Source: Sulfobacillus thermotolerans (lineage in GTDB: Bacteria; Bacillota; Sulfobacillia; Sulfobacillales; Sulfobacillaceae). From it: a stretch of DNA of 64,000 nt. The stretch lies in the NCBI GenBank assembly GCA_002951815.1, contig CP019454.1, positions 496,001-560,000 on the forward strand, read 5' to 3'. The notes beneath the pieces were generated by a model. That model was not told where the DNA came from. It was given only the letters and a program-made list of their open reading frames with translations, and made no database searches. The translations under genes and the position numbers were made by a program. Positions 24,497 through 34,500 of the stretch are shown here, one piece after another. Each line of letters starts with the position of its first letter. The stretch's first letter is position 1.

Positions 24497-24615
24497 CGCT
24501 AGCCAAATTGTTGGAAACAACAACCGGGGGACCCAATTGTGGGGGTGAATCCAGAATACGACTGGAAGGGCCACTCTCCGCGCCCTAACCCGTCAGCTAA
24601 CTCCGGAGGCAATAT
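24497..24615 (+). promoter_or_regulatory. c-di-AMP riboswitch (ydaO/yuaA class)
   Basis: The conserved ydaO core is readable in order: GCCAAAT, ACCGGGGGACCC, GGGGGTGAATCC, and the 3' signature CCCGTCAGCTAACTCCGG followed by GAGGCAAT. It ends about 20 bases before the start of a secreted peptidoglycan-binding/3D-domain gene, the classical target of this riboswitch; c-di-AMP normally turns such genes off. The 5' limit is approximate. The rest of the 394-base gap (from 24243) shows nothing else I can support beyond a probable promoter region. Confidence 0.9.
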
Positions 24616-24636
24616 TTCTAAGGGGAGAATGACTGC

Positions 24637-25761
24637 ATGCGATTTGCATTATGGCAAGGAATGACCGTTGCGGGCGTCACATTGGCAGCTGGGATGATGG
24701 CTTCACAAGGTGCCATGGCGGCCTCCGTATCGGCGACCACCGCGGCGTTGGCCCAAGAGCATCCGGCAATGAACCAAGTGTTGCAACAAGGAGATGTTTC
24801 TCATTGGGTGGCCACGCTGCAAGCCGATCTGTACCTTTTAGGGTACCACAGTGTGGGTTCTGATGACGGAATTTTTGGCCCCAAGACGCTTGCCGCGTTG
24901 AAGGCTTTTCAGACGGCGAATGGATTTCAACCGACCGGTGTGACCAGTGCGCCCGTATGGCAAGACATTTTAGCGGGATTCCAATTGGTGCCCCGTTATC
25001 AAGGACCCACAACCTTTACGGTCACGCCTCCAGCCATTTCCGAACAAGCCCATCCGGCAATGTATCAACGGCTGAGCATGGGAAGTCAAGGGCATTGGGT
25101 GGCCACCTTGCAAGCCGATTTGAAGTTGCTTGGCTATTCCCAAGTGGGGCCGACTGACGGAATATTTGGTCCTAAGACACAACAGGCACTCGAAGATTTC
25201 CAGACCAGCCAGAACCTGGCGCCTTCAGGCGTCACCACCTTTCAGACCTGGCGGCAGATTCTTACCGGATTGGGTATCTTTGGGCCAAACACTATCATAA
25301 AGCAAACCTCACAGACTCCAAGCAGCGCCAACACGACGACTGCACCTAGCAGCGCTTCGCAAACCTCTTCAGTTGACGCGGGGTATGCGCGGACGGGTCC
25401 GGTGTCGCCCAATGCCCAGTCGATTGATGGGCGCCCCATTATTGCCGTGTATCAGGTACGGGCAACGGCTTATGGCCCGAGTCTGCAAGACAATTATCCC
25501 TATGGGCCGGTTGACGCGTTTGGACAGCCGCTCGAACCCGGGATGATTGCCGTGGATCCCTCGCTGATTCCTCTCAAGTCATATCTCTATGTGACGGGGT
25601 ATACAGATCCCAATTTGCCCCAAGGGGGATTTTTAGGACGGGCGATGGACACAGGTGGTGCCATTGTGGGACACCGCATCGATATTTACATGGATGCTAA
25701 CGCCCAGACGGTTTCTAATTTTGGCATTGAGCCTGTGACCGTTTATGTGTTAGGTCAATAA
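24637..25761 (+). CDS. Secreted cell-wall protein: two peptidoglycan-binding domains plus 3D domain
   Basis: A 374-residue exported protein. A signal peptide (about residues 1-28, ending GAMAAS) is followed by two peptidoglycan-binding units (about 40-112 and 138-208), each with HWVATLQADL...LGY and GIFGPKT. A Ser/Thr-rich linker leads to a C-terminal 3D domain (about 275-374) with RATAYGPS, DPSLIPLKSYLYV, GRAMDTGGAI and HRIDIY, whose Asp residues are the catalytic ones of Sps/RpfB/MltA-like lytic enzymes. It likely remodels peptidoglycan. AAGGGGAG precedes the ATG. It is under a c-di-AMP riboswitch. Confidence 0.9.
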   Translation: MRFALWQGMTVAGVTLAAGMMASQGAMAASVSATTAALAQEHPAMNQVLQQGDVSHWVATLQADLYLLGYHSVGSDDGIFGPKTLAALKAFQTANGFQPTGVTSAPVWQDILAGFQLVPRYQGPTTFTVTPPAISEQAHPAMYQRLSMGSQGHWVATLQADLKLLGYSQVGPTDGIFGPKTQQALEDFQTSQNLAPSGVTTFQTWRQILTGLGIFGPNTIIKQTSQTPSSANTTTAPSSASQTSSVDAGYARTGPVSPNAQSIDGRPIIAVYQVRATAYGPSLQDNYPYGPVDAFGQPLEPGMIAVDPSLIPLKSYLYVTGYTDPNLPQGGFLGRAMDTGGAIVGHRIDIYMDANAQTVSNFGIEPVTVYVLGQ

Positions 25762-25781
25762 GCGTATTAAGCGGAGAATCT

Positions 25782-25817
25782 CCCCAGGGCGCCATGCGCT
25801 CTGGGGTTTTTTTCTTT
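25782..25817 (+). terminator. Terminator of the 3D-domain gene
   Basis: The stem CCCCAGGGCGC / GCGCTCTGGGG is followed by seven T residues. Confidence 0.9.
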
Positions 25818-25894
25818 GGGACAGGGTTTTGCGTCCCTAGTAGGAAGGATTTTCCGTGCGTCCTCGCGAATTACTATAGAGAGGTGAAGCAGAG

Positions 25895-26242
25895 ATGAGA
25901 ATTCACTCATTTAACGAGTTCTGGCCATTTTATTTGCAAGAACACCAAAAGCCAGCCACCCGCTTATTCCATTTTATTGGGACTGGGGGAGCTATTGTGT
26001 TGCTGCTGCTTGCGCTGTTGACGTTAAATGCTTGGTACCTTGTTCTTAGCGTGGGGGTGGGGTATGCTTTGGCTTGGTACAGCCATTTCTTTATTGAGAA
26101 AAATCGCCCCGCAACATGGCGTTATCCGGTGTATTCTCTTCAAGCGGATGTGTTGCTGTTTTGGCTCATGCTGACAAGGGGATTTGTTTTTGAAGATGTC
26201 TCGTTGCCGCGAAACCCGTTAAAGGGCCGGCGGCAGGTCTAG
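25895..26242 (+). CDS. DUF962/Mpo1-like membrane protein
   Basis: A 115-residue protein with FNEFWPFYLQEHQKPATR at the start, two or three membrane helices, and the block YSHFFIEKNRPATWRYPVYS, all typical of the DUF962 (Mpo1/YGL010w) family. The yeast member is a dioxygenase acting on 2-hydroxy fatty acids; the conserved His residues in LFHFIG and SHFFIEKN are kept here. Function in bacteria is not established. GAGAGGTGA precedes the ATG. Confidence 0.85.
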   Translation: MRIHSFNEFWPFYLQEHQKPATRLFHFIGTGGAIVLLLLALLTLNAWYLVLSVGVGYALAWYSHFFIEKNRPATWRYPVYSLQADVLLFWLMLTRGFVFEDVSLPRNPLKGRRQV

Positions 26243-26302
26243 GCCTTCTGGCATACCCCGATCCTCTTTTCTATATAGATGGGAAAAGAGGAGGCGAGCC
26301 CT

Positions 26303-26812
26303 GTGAGACGACGTATGGTCCGTCGTACCCTGATGTTTGTTGGGTTTTTGAGTCTAGGGTCTGTGTTGGCTGGCTGTGGAAGTCCCACCAGCATGGGCAA
26401 TATGCCAGGCCCTGTTCGGCGTGTGATTAACATCCCAACGCTGTCGGGTAGTAATATTGCTGTCAATATGCTTAAGGTGACAGGCAATCAATCCTATATC
26501 GGTACGGGGAGAATTCCGGGTTACTATAGCTACGGCCCGGCGTATGATGATGGTTCTAACACCTACTATGTGACGTTTGAAGTCCCCGTCAACATGCAAG
26601 GCATTGAGAAACAATTAAGTTATTTGCCCCGTCCGATTGCTTCGACCACCATTGTTGATGATGTGTACATCAATATTCCGCAATTGCCGGGGCTTGCGTA
26701 TGATCGTCTGTATTATGATCCAAGTACGCGATTAGCCCCCTTTTCTTTTAAGCTGTTGCCGTCCGGAGCCGTGCTCGATGAATCGTGGGATGCCGTCTTA
26801 GTCAATAGTTGA
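26303..26812 (+). CDS. Putative lipoprotein
   Basis: A 169-residue exported lipoprotein. The N terminus is basic (RRRMVRR), then hydrophobic, then a lipobox LAGCG with the lipidated Cys at about residue 25. The mature part is rich in beta-forming residues and has no family I recognise. I chose GTG at 26303, eight bases after AGAGGAGG; an ATG at 26279 would overlap that site. Confidence 0.75.
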   Translation: MRRRMVRRTLMFVGFLSLGSVLAGCGSPTSMGNMPGPVRRVINIPTLSGSNIAVNMLKVTGNQSYIGTGRIPGYYSYGPAYDDGSNTYYVTFEVPVNMQGIEKQLSYLPRPIASTTIVDDVYINIPQLPGLAYDRLYYDPSTRLAPFSFKLLPSGAVLDESWDAVLVNS

Positions 26813-26942
26813 GATGCATAGGCCACCGATAATTTGTCGCTCAAAAATGGACAACTCGTAGGTCATGTTTGGTGTACCCGATTCCCATCATCACATGTTT
26901 TCGATTTTACTGCGTACTACGAAGAATTTTGTTGGCCGGGTG

Positions 26943-28085
26943 CTAGGGATCCGATGAGGCGATGAGGTCGGCTAGACGACTGACACCTGCGTCCAAATCG
27001 GCCTCCGATGAGGCCAAAGAGACGCGGACGTAAGAGGCTGTTTGCGACCCAAAAGCTTGGCCAGGGGCTACCGCAATGTGTTCGTTTTGCAGGAGATCCA
27101 AGGCGAATGACCGGGAATCTTGCCCAAGACGCGCGATATCGACCAGAAGATAGAAGGCGCCTTGCGGAGTGGTGACAGGAATATGTCGGCTGTGCAATAT
27201 GTCGAGACAATGGTCACGGCGGGCACGGTACCGGGCTAAACGCTCCACAATTCCTGCTTGATCATATCGCAAGGCTGCAAGACCTGCGTATTGCAAAGGT
27301 TCGGAGACCGATGACCAGAGTCCCATGGCAATGCGGCCTAACGATTCTGTAGCGGATTTAGGGGCTGCCAGGTATCCCAGTCGCCATCCCGTCATGGCGT
27401 ACGTTTTGGAGAACGAGTAGATGGAGATGGTACGGTCTGGGGCTAACGTGGCGGGAGACAAGGCGGAGCCTTCATACACAATTTGATCGTAGACTTCGTC
27501 TGAAATAATCCACAAGTCGTGCTGCTCGGCAAAAGCCACTAATGCCTTGAGATGGTTCGCATCCGGTAAGCTTCCGGCGGGATTGCCGGGAAAATTTAGG
27601 ACAATGGCGCGCGTCTTGGGGGTGACACATTGCGTCAATGTGTCGAGATCCGGCCAAAAGTCCGGGGCGCGCAGGGGATAGGGATGCGCGTTGAGATGAA
27701 GGGCTTGCACACCGCCCAGGTAATCGGGCCATCCCGGATTGGGCACCAAAAGGTCGTCGCCGGGCTGTAAAATGCCCATGAATGCAACAAATAGGGCGGG
27801 ACTGCCGCCTGGGGTGACCAGAATTTCGTCGGGGGTGCGTGCGACGTGATTGACGCGCCAGATTTTTTCTGCCAGCGCCTCGCGCAAAGGTAAGATGCCT
27901 TGCGAGGCGGTGTAGCGATTATAGCCATCGCGGGCGGCCTGGCAATATGCGTCGATGACACAAGGCGCCGGAGGGAAGTTGGGTTCTCCGGTTTCCAATC
28001 GAATGACGTCAGGCATCTGAAGAGCGAGGTCGAGAATTTCTCGGATGCCAGAGGTTGGCAAGTTTACGCTTTGAGCCCAGTGCAC
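26943..28085 (-). CDS. PLP-dependent class I/II aminotransferase
   Basis: A 380-residue fold-type I enzyme. The PLP lysine lies in SFSKTYAMTGWRLGY (about 230), with NFPGNPAG (about 165), SDEVYDQIVY (about 195) and the late carboxylate-binding RVSLASSE. The family covers aspartate, aromatic and branched-chain aminotransferases; substrate is unknown. The start is GTG at 28085, preceded by GAAAGGAGATCA; upstream ATGs at 28121 and 28172 have no comparable site, and the chosen N terminus (SGIREILDLA) is standard. It is divergent from recQ. Confidence 0.85.
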   Translation of the reverse strand: MHWAQSVNLPTSGIREILDLALQMPDVIRLETGEPNFPPAPCVIDAYCQAARDGYNRYTASQGILPLREALAEKIWRVNHVARTPDEILVTPGGSPALFVAFMGILQPGDDLLVPNPGWPDYLGGVQALHLNAHPYPLRAPDFWPDLDTLTQCVTPKTRAIVLNFPGNPAGSLPDANHLKALVAFAEQHDLWIISDEVYDQIVYEGSALSPATLAPDRTISIYSFSKTYAMTGWRLGYLAAPKSATESLGRIAMGLWSSVSEPLQYAGLAALRYDQAGIVERLARYRARRDHCLDILHSRHIPVTTPQGAFYLLVDIARLGQDSRSFALDLLQNEHIAVAPGQAFGSQTASYVRVSLASSEADLDAGVSRLADLIASSDP

Positions 28086-28225
28086 AGCAAAATGATCTCC
28101 TTTCGCGAATGGCTTTGCCATTGCTTCTCTAGTGTAAGGGTTTGTGCCGTGCCAACCAAGAGCATTGTGCACAAAGGCGGATGCAAAGAAATTCGGATTG
28201 TGTCAGAATGCGGACAGGAATGTGG

Positions 28226-30322
28226 ATGAATGATGGCGAATCTTATGGTATGGATGATAAAGGAATTGCGCCAGAACTTTACCATAAGATGATGCAGAGC
28301 TTGCATGAGGTGTTCCATCTCAACGAATTTCGGCCCAAGCAACAAGAAATCATTACGCGCGTGCTTTTGAAGCAACATCAATTGGCGATTATGCCGACGG
28401 GAGCAGGAAAGTCCTTATGCTATCAGCTTCCGGCCACGATTTTGCCAGGGGTCACCGTGGTGATTTCACCCCTGCTGGCTTTGATGAAAGATCAAGTGGA
28501 CCGTTTACAGTCGCTCGGTATCGCGGCCTATCAGTTAAGTCATTGGGATGCGGTGGCGGAACAACGGCGCGTGTTGCAGCGTTGGGAACAACGCGAGCTG
28601 AAAATCGTATTTATGGCTCCCGAACGCTTACAGCATCCAGAGATTGCTGCGAGACTGCCCGTGCTGTCTTGTGATTTGCTGGTGGTCGATGAAGCACACT
28701 CGATTTCGGAGTGGGGGCATGACTTCCGACCTGATTACCGGCGCATTCGCCAGTTTCATGAACGTATGGGCCAGCCGCCAATTTTAGCTCTCACAGCGAC
28801 CGCCACGTCCGCCGTGGAGGATGACATTTTGCGGCAACTGGGACTTGACCGCGCGTCATGCCATGTGACGCGCCTGCCTATTGACCGGCCCAATATCCAT
28901 CTGAGCGTGCAGGTTGTGTCGAATCGCAACGAGCAGCGTGACCAAGTGCTCGCGCGTATTCAGAAAGAACCTGGGGCCATCATTATTTACGCGGACACTA
29001 GGCGTCAAGCGGAGGAGTGGGCGGTATGGCTCGAGTCCATGCTGTCAGAACCCGTTGCCGTCTATCATGCGGGGCTGCCACACACCGTGCGTTTGACCGT
29101 GCAAGAGGCGTTTTCAGCGCGGCGCTTGCGTCTTGTGGTAGCGACGACCGCATTTGGGATGGGTATTGATCGATCGGATGTTAAAGGCGTGATTAATGTC
29201 GGTATGCCCGAGTCGGTCGATGCCTATAGCCAGCAATGGGGCCGCGCCGGCCGCGATGAAAACGCGGCATGGTCCTTTATGGTGGTGACTCCCTCGGCTA
29301 TGCACCGTAGGCGCCATATGATTGAACGGGACAGGCCAAGGCGTGAGGATGTGGTGCAGTTGGTGCAGCGATTACAGCAACTGCCGATCCACAGACCCTT
29401 TTGGTGGAGTCTGAACACAGAGTTCGAGCCGGAATGGGTTGAAAATCATTTAGCCGCGCTCGAAGAAATGGGACAGATTCAGGTGTTATCGAAACGGGCG
29501 ACGGACGTGCAATTACGGGTCCATGGGCCGTTGCCCGATTGGACCATTGCCGCGTTATTCGACCGTATGCAAAGACAATATCGGCACCGCATGGAGCGCT
29601 TTGAATCCATGCGCGCCTACGTCCAGACGAAGACATGCCGCCGGCAGATGCTTGGGGCCTATTTCGAGCAAGACCTGGTCAAACGCCCTGAATCCTGTTG
29701 CGATTGCTGTGATGTGCAAAAGGTGCCAGACGCCTCTGGTGAGGTGGCAGATTCTGGTCTCGAAGATCGCCTGAGGCAATGGCGTAGGGAGAGGGCCCGA
29801 AGGGATCAAGTGGCGCCTTATATTATTTTTAGCGATAGGGTGCTTCACCAGTTGTGCCTAAGGCGCCCGCGCGATTTAGCCTCTTTGGCGCAGTGCCCAG
29901 GCATGGGCCCTGTACGCATCGGTCGGTATGGGGAGGAGCTGGTGTCCCTCTTAAGCACGGGGGAAGCCGATGCGGTGAGCCCGCCAGGAATGAAATCGGC
30001 AAAGGAAGAAGCGTGGATTTTATTTGGGGAAGGGATGCCGCTGGCGGACATTGCCCGCCGCGTGCATCGCCAACCCTCGACCGTCACGGGCTATTTGGAG
30101 GAGTGGATTGCCGCGTCTCAAAGTTCCTCATGGCAATGGTATTGCGGCAGTATCTTGCCCCAGTCCGCCCAACGTGCGATTGTTAGGGCTTGCGAGGAGA
30201 TGCCAGGCGCCACCTTGCGCCAGCTTTATGAGGCCTTTCATGGCGAGTATTCGTTTGATGCTTTGCGCATCGGGCGCGCCATTTATCAGAAATTAAGGGG
30301 CGCGGCCTACGCGAGCCGCTAG
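28226..30322 (+). CDS. recQ: RecQ-family ATP-dependent DNA helicase
   Basis: A protein of about 698 residues. It has FRPKQQEII (motif 0), PTGAGKSLCYQLPA (Walker A), VDEAHSISEWGHDFRPDY (DEAH and the RecQ aromatic loop), TATAT, and ATTAFGMGIDRSDV with QQWGRAGRD (motif VI). A zinc-binding RQC cluster (CRRQM...CCDCCD, about 510-535) and an HRDC-type domain (about 575-625) follow, then a C-terminal helix-turn-helix (LADIARRVHRQPSTVTGYL). It unwinds DNA in recombination and repair. The exact start is uncertain: ATG 28226 has AGGA seven bases upstream; 28250 and 28211 are alternatives. The 3' end overlaps the convergent ytpB gene by 30 bases. Confidence 0.9.
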   Translation: MNDGESYGMDDKGIAPELYHKMMQSLHEVFHLNEFRPKQQEIITRVLLKQHQLAIMPTGAGKSLCYQLPATILPGVTVVISPLLALMKDQVDRLQSLGIAAYQLSHWDAVAEQRRVLQRWEQRELKIVFMAPERLQHPEIAARLPVLSCDLLVVDEAHSISEWGHDFRPDYRRIRQFHERMGQPPILALTATATSAVEDDILRQLGLDRASCHVTRLPIDRPNIHLSVQVVSNRNEQRDQVLARIQKEPGAIIIYADTRRQAEEWAVWLESMLSEPVAVYHAGLPHTVRLTVQEAFSARRLRLVVATTAFGMGIDRSDVKGVINVGMPESVDAYSQQWGRAGRDENAAWSFMVVTPSAMHRRRHMIERDRPRREDVVQLVQRLQQLPIHRPFWWSLNTEFEPEWVENHLAALEEMGQIQVLSKRATDVQLRVHGPLPDWTIAALFDRMQRQYRHRMERFESMRAYVQTKTCRRQMLGAYFEQDLVKRPESCCDCCDVQKVPDASGEVADSGLEDRLRQWRRERARRDQVAPYIIFSDRVLHQLCLRRPRDLASLAQCPGMGPVRIGRYGEELVSLLSTGEADAVSPPGMKSAKEEAWILFGEGMPLADIARRVHRQPSTVTGYLEEWIAASQSSSWQWYCGSILPQSAQRAIVRACEEMPGATLRQLYEAFHGEYSFDALRIGRAIYQKLRGAAYASR

Positions 30323-31351
30323 CCAGATGCCAATACTGATACTGCCGCCAGTGGCCAGCAGCTGACAAGCCGGCTTATTTAAATGGCGCCTAACCTTGCG
30401 ATCTGATAGGTAGAAGCCTAATAGGCCTCGCGCCACATAGCGGTGGAATGCGGCATCGGGAAGGGATTGGGCTTGCTGCATCACGCGGTGGTAAATCCTT
30501 TGAATCCGGGCCGTCGCTTGTTCTGTGGAGGCGTAATACGTCACAAAGTTCAAGTCGCCTCCTTGCAAATCTTCTTCCTGATCGATGAGATAGTCTAAGA
30601 GAATATGGAGGGCGCCTATCCACGGAAAATATAAGTTGAAAACGCGTTGGACTGCGTCGGCATCCGGGTGGGGATTAAGGGCCACGCCTAGCAATGCAAA
30701 CAATCCTAAAGTCGAACCGGTGGCGGCGGCAAATTCCCACCAAAATAAACCATCTTGGGGATTGGCTTCCTGGTGATACCACGCGGTGAGATTTTGCACG
30801 CGGGTCGGTTGGGGGCCGTGCTTATAGACTTGGAGGTCGATATAGAGTTCGACTAAGCGGCGCATGGGTTTGGCAATGGCCTCATAGCCAGGAAAATACT
30901 GCAGAGCGCTCTGCGCACTTTGGACCAGCGATGCCATATAGCCCCCATCTTCGCCTTGAGGATGCTGCCGGTAATAATCCTGGACAGGGGCTAAAGGGGT
31001 TACGGCATCTAGCAAGGCTTGGTGCAGCCAGCGCAAATTCTCGGGATCCTGGGATGGTCCGCGGTCGGTTACCGTATCGAGATAGTCGCAAAGCGTTTGA
31101 TACGGCACGAGGAATTGCAATAAATACCCGCCAGGATCCCGAGAAGGTCCGCCAAACACGCCCCCGCCTTCGCAATGAAACTGCTTTTCTTGCAGCGAGC
31201 TCAGCGCTTGCTGACGCAGGGTCGGGTCAGGAATATGCGCGGCCGTTTCTTTTAACTGCGTTATGGCTTGGACCACGCGGGGACGAACGGACCGGAAGTA
31301 CTCTTGGCCCCAGCGCCACGATCTGACAAAATCAACGGACTTAACGCTCAT
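30293..31351 (-). CDS. ytpB: Tetraprenyl-beta-curcumene synthase (YtpB/DUF2600)
   Basis: A 352-residue, all-helical class I terpene synthase of the DUF2600 family. Metal-binding motifs are DYLDTVTDRG (about 95) and DYLIDQEEDLQGGDLNF (about 265), with the CEGGGVFGG block near residue 60. The Bacillus homologue cyclises all-trans-heptaprenyl or tetraprenyl diphosphates into C35/C30 sesquarterpenoids, membrane lipids linked to sporulation. AAAGGA lies about ten bases before the ATG at 31351. Confidence 0.85.
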   Translation of the reverse strand: MSVKSVDFVRSWRWGQEYFRSVRPRVVQAITQLKETAAHIPDPTLRQQALSSLQEKQFHCEGGGVFGGPSRDPGGYLLQFLVPYQTLCDYLDTVTDRGPSQDPENLRWLHQALLDAVTPLAPVQDYYRQHPQGEDGGYMASLVQSAQSALQYFPGYEAIAKPMRRLVELYIDLQVYKHGPQPTRVQNLTAWYHQEANPQDGLFWWEFAAATGSTLGLFALLGVALNPHPDADAVQRVFNLYFPWIGALHILLDYLIDQEEDLQGGDLNFVTYYASTEQATARIQRIYHRVMQQAQSLPDAAFHRYVARGLLGFYLSDRKVRRHLNKPACQLLATGGSISIGIWLAARVGRAP

Positions 31352-31461
31352 GATCTTCTGGTCCTTTCTCGAGGGCGATTGTGCCCGGTATCGCCCGAAC
31401 TGACAAGCTGGCACTCTTCTATGCCTATGCCACATCATGCCGGGCCTATACCTTTTTTGGA

Positions 31462-31515
31462 ACATAAGAAAGCCCCCTGAGGGGCTCCTCCAGAAGAGGT
31501 CACGCGTTCTGGAGG
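31462..31515 (-). terminator. Tricorn gene terminator with tandem hairpins
   Basis: On the minus strand a stem CCTCCAGAA / TTCTGGAGG (31487-31515) is followed at once by AGCCCC / GGGGCT (31471-31486) and a short T-rich run. It lies between the tricorn gene and ytpB. The two adjacent stems could also be an attenuator for ytpB. Confidence 0.55.
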
Positions 31516-31557
31516 AAGTTTCCTCATTGTACCATGTCTTGGATAAGAACTCGGGAC

Positions 31558-34500
31558 TTACGCTTGTCGTTTGGGCAATGACGGAGGCGCTAGTACAGGT
31601 TTTCTCGAGAAATCTGGCATGTGTGGCGGATTTTGAGCCAATAAATCAAGCGCCTCTTGGACGGCCCGGTGCAATTGCGCATCATGGTGCTGGGCATAGT
31701 CCCACGGCGTATTTTCAATGGGGATCGTCGGCTCTGTTCCATAATTTTCTACCCCCCATCCCGCGTCACGGAACCAAAAGGAAAACTCGGGCTGGGTGGT
31801 TATGCTCCCATCAACCAGACGGTGCCGGGCCCATATGCCAATCACCCCACCCCAGGTGCGTTGACCCACCAAAGGCCCTATCCCCATCAACTTGAAGGCA
31901 TGCGAGAAAATATCACCATCCGAGCCGGCATACTCATTGGTCAGCGCGACAATGGGCCCCATAATACTGTCGCCAGGATAGGGCTCAGGTTGTCCGTGAC
32001 GGGGGACGTCATAGCCAAGGCGTTGGCGCCGCAAATTTTCCAAAATGAGCTGGGACACGTGGCCGCCGCCATTAAAGCGCACGTCTACAATGAGCCCGTC
32101 TCGCTCCGATTCGGCTAAATAGGCACGATAAAATTCCGAGAAGCCGCGGGGGCCCATGTCAGGAATGTGCACATACCCAAGGCGCCCTTGGGACAGCTGG
32201 CGCACCGTATCGCGGTTGCGATTGACCCATTCCCGGTACCGCGCCGGCATTTCTTGGGACAAAGGCACCACGGTTGCGGAAAACTTTTCTTGGGTCGATC
32301 CTTTGATGAGTTCGAGAGCCACTTCTTGACCCGCTTGATTGACCAAATGGGCTAATGGCGGTAGATCCGGAGCTAGCGGTTTGTGATCCACTGTCAGCAG
32401 AATATCGCCTTCCTCAATGCGTGTGCCGGGAGCCGCAAGAGGAGAGGTTTCTCCCACTTGGGCGCTGTCGCCACGCACAATATGCACAATCTTATAGCCG
32501 CCCGTGTGCGTATCCCATTCCCAATCAGCCGCTAACAAGCCGACGTGATTATGAGGTTCAGCCCGGTAGTCGCCTCCCATCTCATAGGCGTGCGACGTGC
32601 CGAGTTCGCCTTGCATTTCCCAGACGACATCGGAGAACTCGGAGCGCGTCGCCACGCGAGGCAGCAAGCGCTGGTAGCGCAAGAACATGCCTTCCCAATC
32701 GAGGCCGGACATCGCCTGGGCCCAGAAATTGTCTCGCATAAGCCGCCAAGCTTCGCGCAACATTTGATTCCACTCCGCTGGGCGATTGACCGATACGACA
32801 ATGCGTTGCCAATCCACATATCCGTTGGCCCGCCCCGGCTTTTTAGGCGTCTTGTCATCCGTTTTCTCACCGCTTTTCACGATGCGCAGGTGTTTGTTGG
32901 AGCGAATAGCCATCGTGGTCCGGTCCGCGCTGAGTGTAAAGCTGTTGACGTGGCTGGCCAACGTTTCTTCTTTGAGATCCTTCAGCGAAAACTGCTGCAA
33001 GGTGGCACGCGCGCCCTCCTCATCGAAAAATGAGGACTGCAAACTCCCGTGGGGGACACTCATGGTCCAATACACGGCATTCGCATCGCAGGCTAATTGG
33101 TGGTAAATCCCTTCACGGACCGGAAACGGCACGACCCGGCTGGCGATGTCCTCAAAGTCAATGATGGTTGTTGGCGTCTCCTTGTCGGAGGAATCGGCTG
33201 CAGACGCCCCGTTTTCTTGCAAGGGATGCGGATCCAGTTGGAAAGGGGAGCGCCTGTCTTTTTGAAGAGGGATCGCGTAAGGCATCATGCCGCTAGGAAA
33301 CCCTAAGTCGAACCGTAAGTTGTCATAGACCGGATTGAAGACCCGGTGAGAGAGAAAGTACAAATAGCGGCCGCTGGGGTCAAAGACAGGATTTTGATCA
33401 ACCAGGACAGGCTGTGTGACCGTGTGCGTTTCATGACTGGGGATGTGATGAATTTTAATCGCACTGGTTTTGGAGGTGCTATGTAAGGCGTAAGCTAACC
33501 ACTGACTGTCTTTAGAGAAGTCTATGCCGCGGACAGGGCCATAGGCTGAGGCATCGATTTGCAGGACGCTGAATGTGCCGAGGTCGACCAACCAAAGTTC
33601 ATGGCGTTCATTGCTGAATGCCGCGAATGCCCCGTTTGCTGATACGGTGAGCGCGGTGATTTCGCCATGGTGGCCGGGCAGACGCGTGGTGGCACCTGTC
33701 TTTACGTCAATCAGCTCGAGGCCTTCTTCGCCGCCATCGTCTGACACGGTAAGAATACGGTCTTGTCCCGGGATAAATCGGCTCAGGCGATAGCGGACTC
33801 CTTGCGTCACCCCAAGTGGTGTACAAGGACCTTCCCAATTTCCCATGTAATAGAGTTTGCCACGGGTGGTGATGAGCACGTGGTCGCCTTGCTCAGAAAG
33901 TTGATACTCGGTCCAATAGTCGGCCGCGGGGACATAATGGGTTTCGGCTTGGGTGCGCTGACTGTAATAGGCAATGGGAACCAGGGACTCTTGGTTTTGG
34001 GCCGGGTCCAGGACATAGAGATCGGCCCCCGCGTGATAGACAATAACGCGACCATCTGTTGAGGCATTGCGCACATAATACGTCTCATGATCCGTATGCC
34101 GACGCAAATCGCCTCCGTCAGCGGTTGTGGAGTAAATGTTGGCATAGCCTTCGTGGTCAGAAATGAAGTAGAGCCGCGATCCAATCCACATAGGACTGGC
34201 GAGGTTGCCGTTAATGCCGTCTAGGCGCTCGAAATGTGCCGTATCAGGTCGTCCAATCCAAATTTGCCCGCGCGTGCCCCCGCGGTAGCGTTTCCAGCGA
34301 GCGGGGTCGGCGGTATTACGCCCTAGGGCGACCAGCTGATTCGGGCCAAAGGCAATGTTGTTGGCGGGACCTAAATTCAAGGGCTTGGGTTCACCGCCGG
34401 ATAAGGGCACGCGGTATAACATAAATAGTGACCGGAAAGGTTGTCCCGCATTCGATGAGATAATCACATCCCCTTCGCTAGAGAAAGCGACGGGCTGGGT

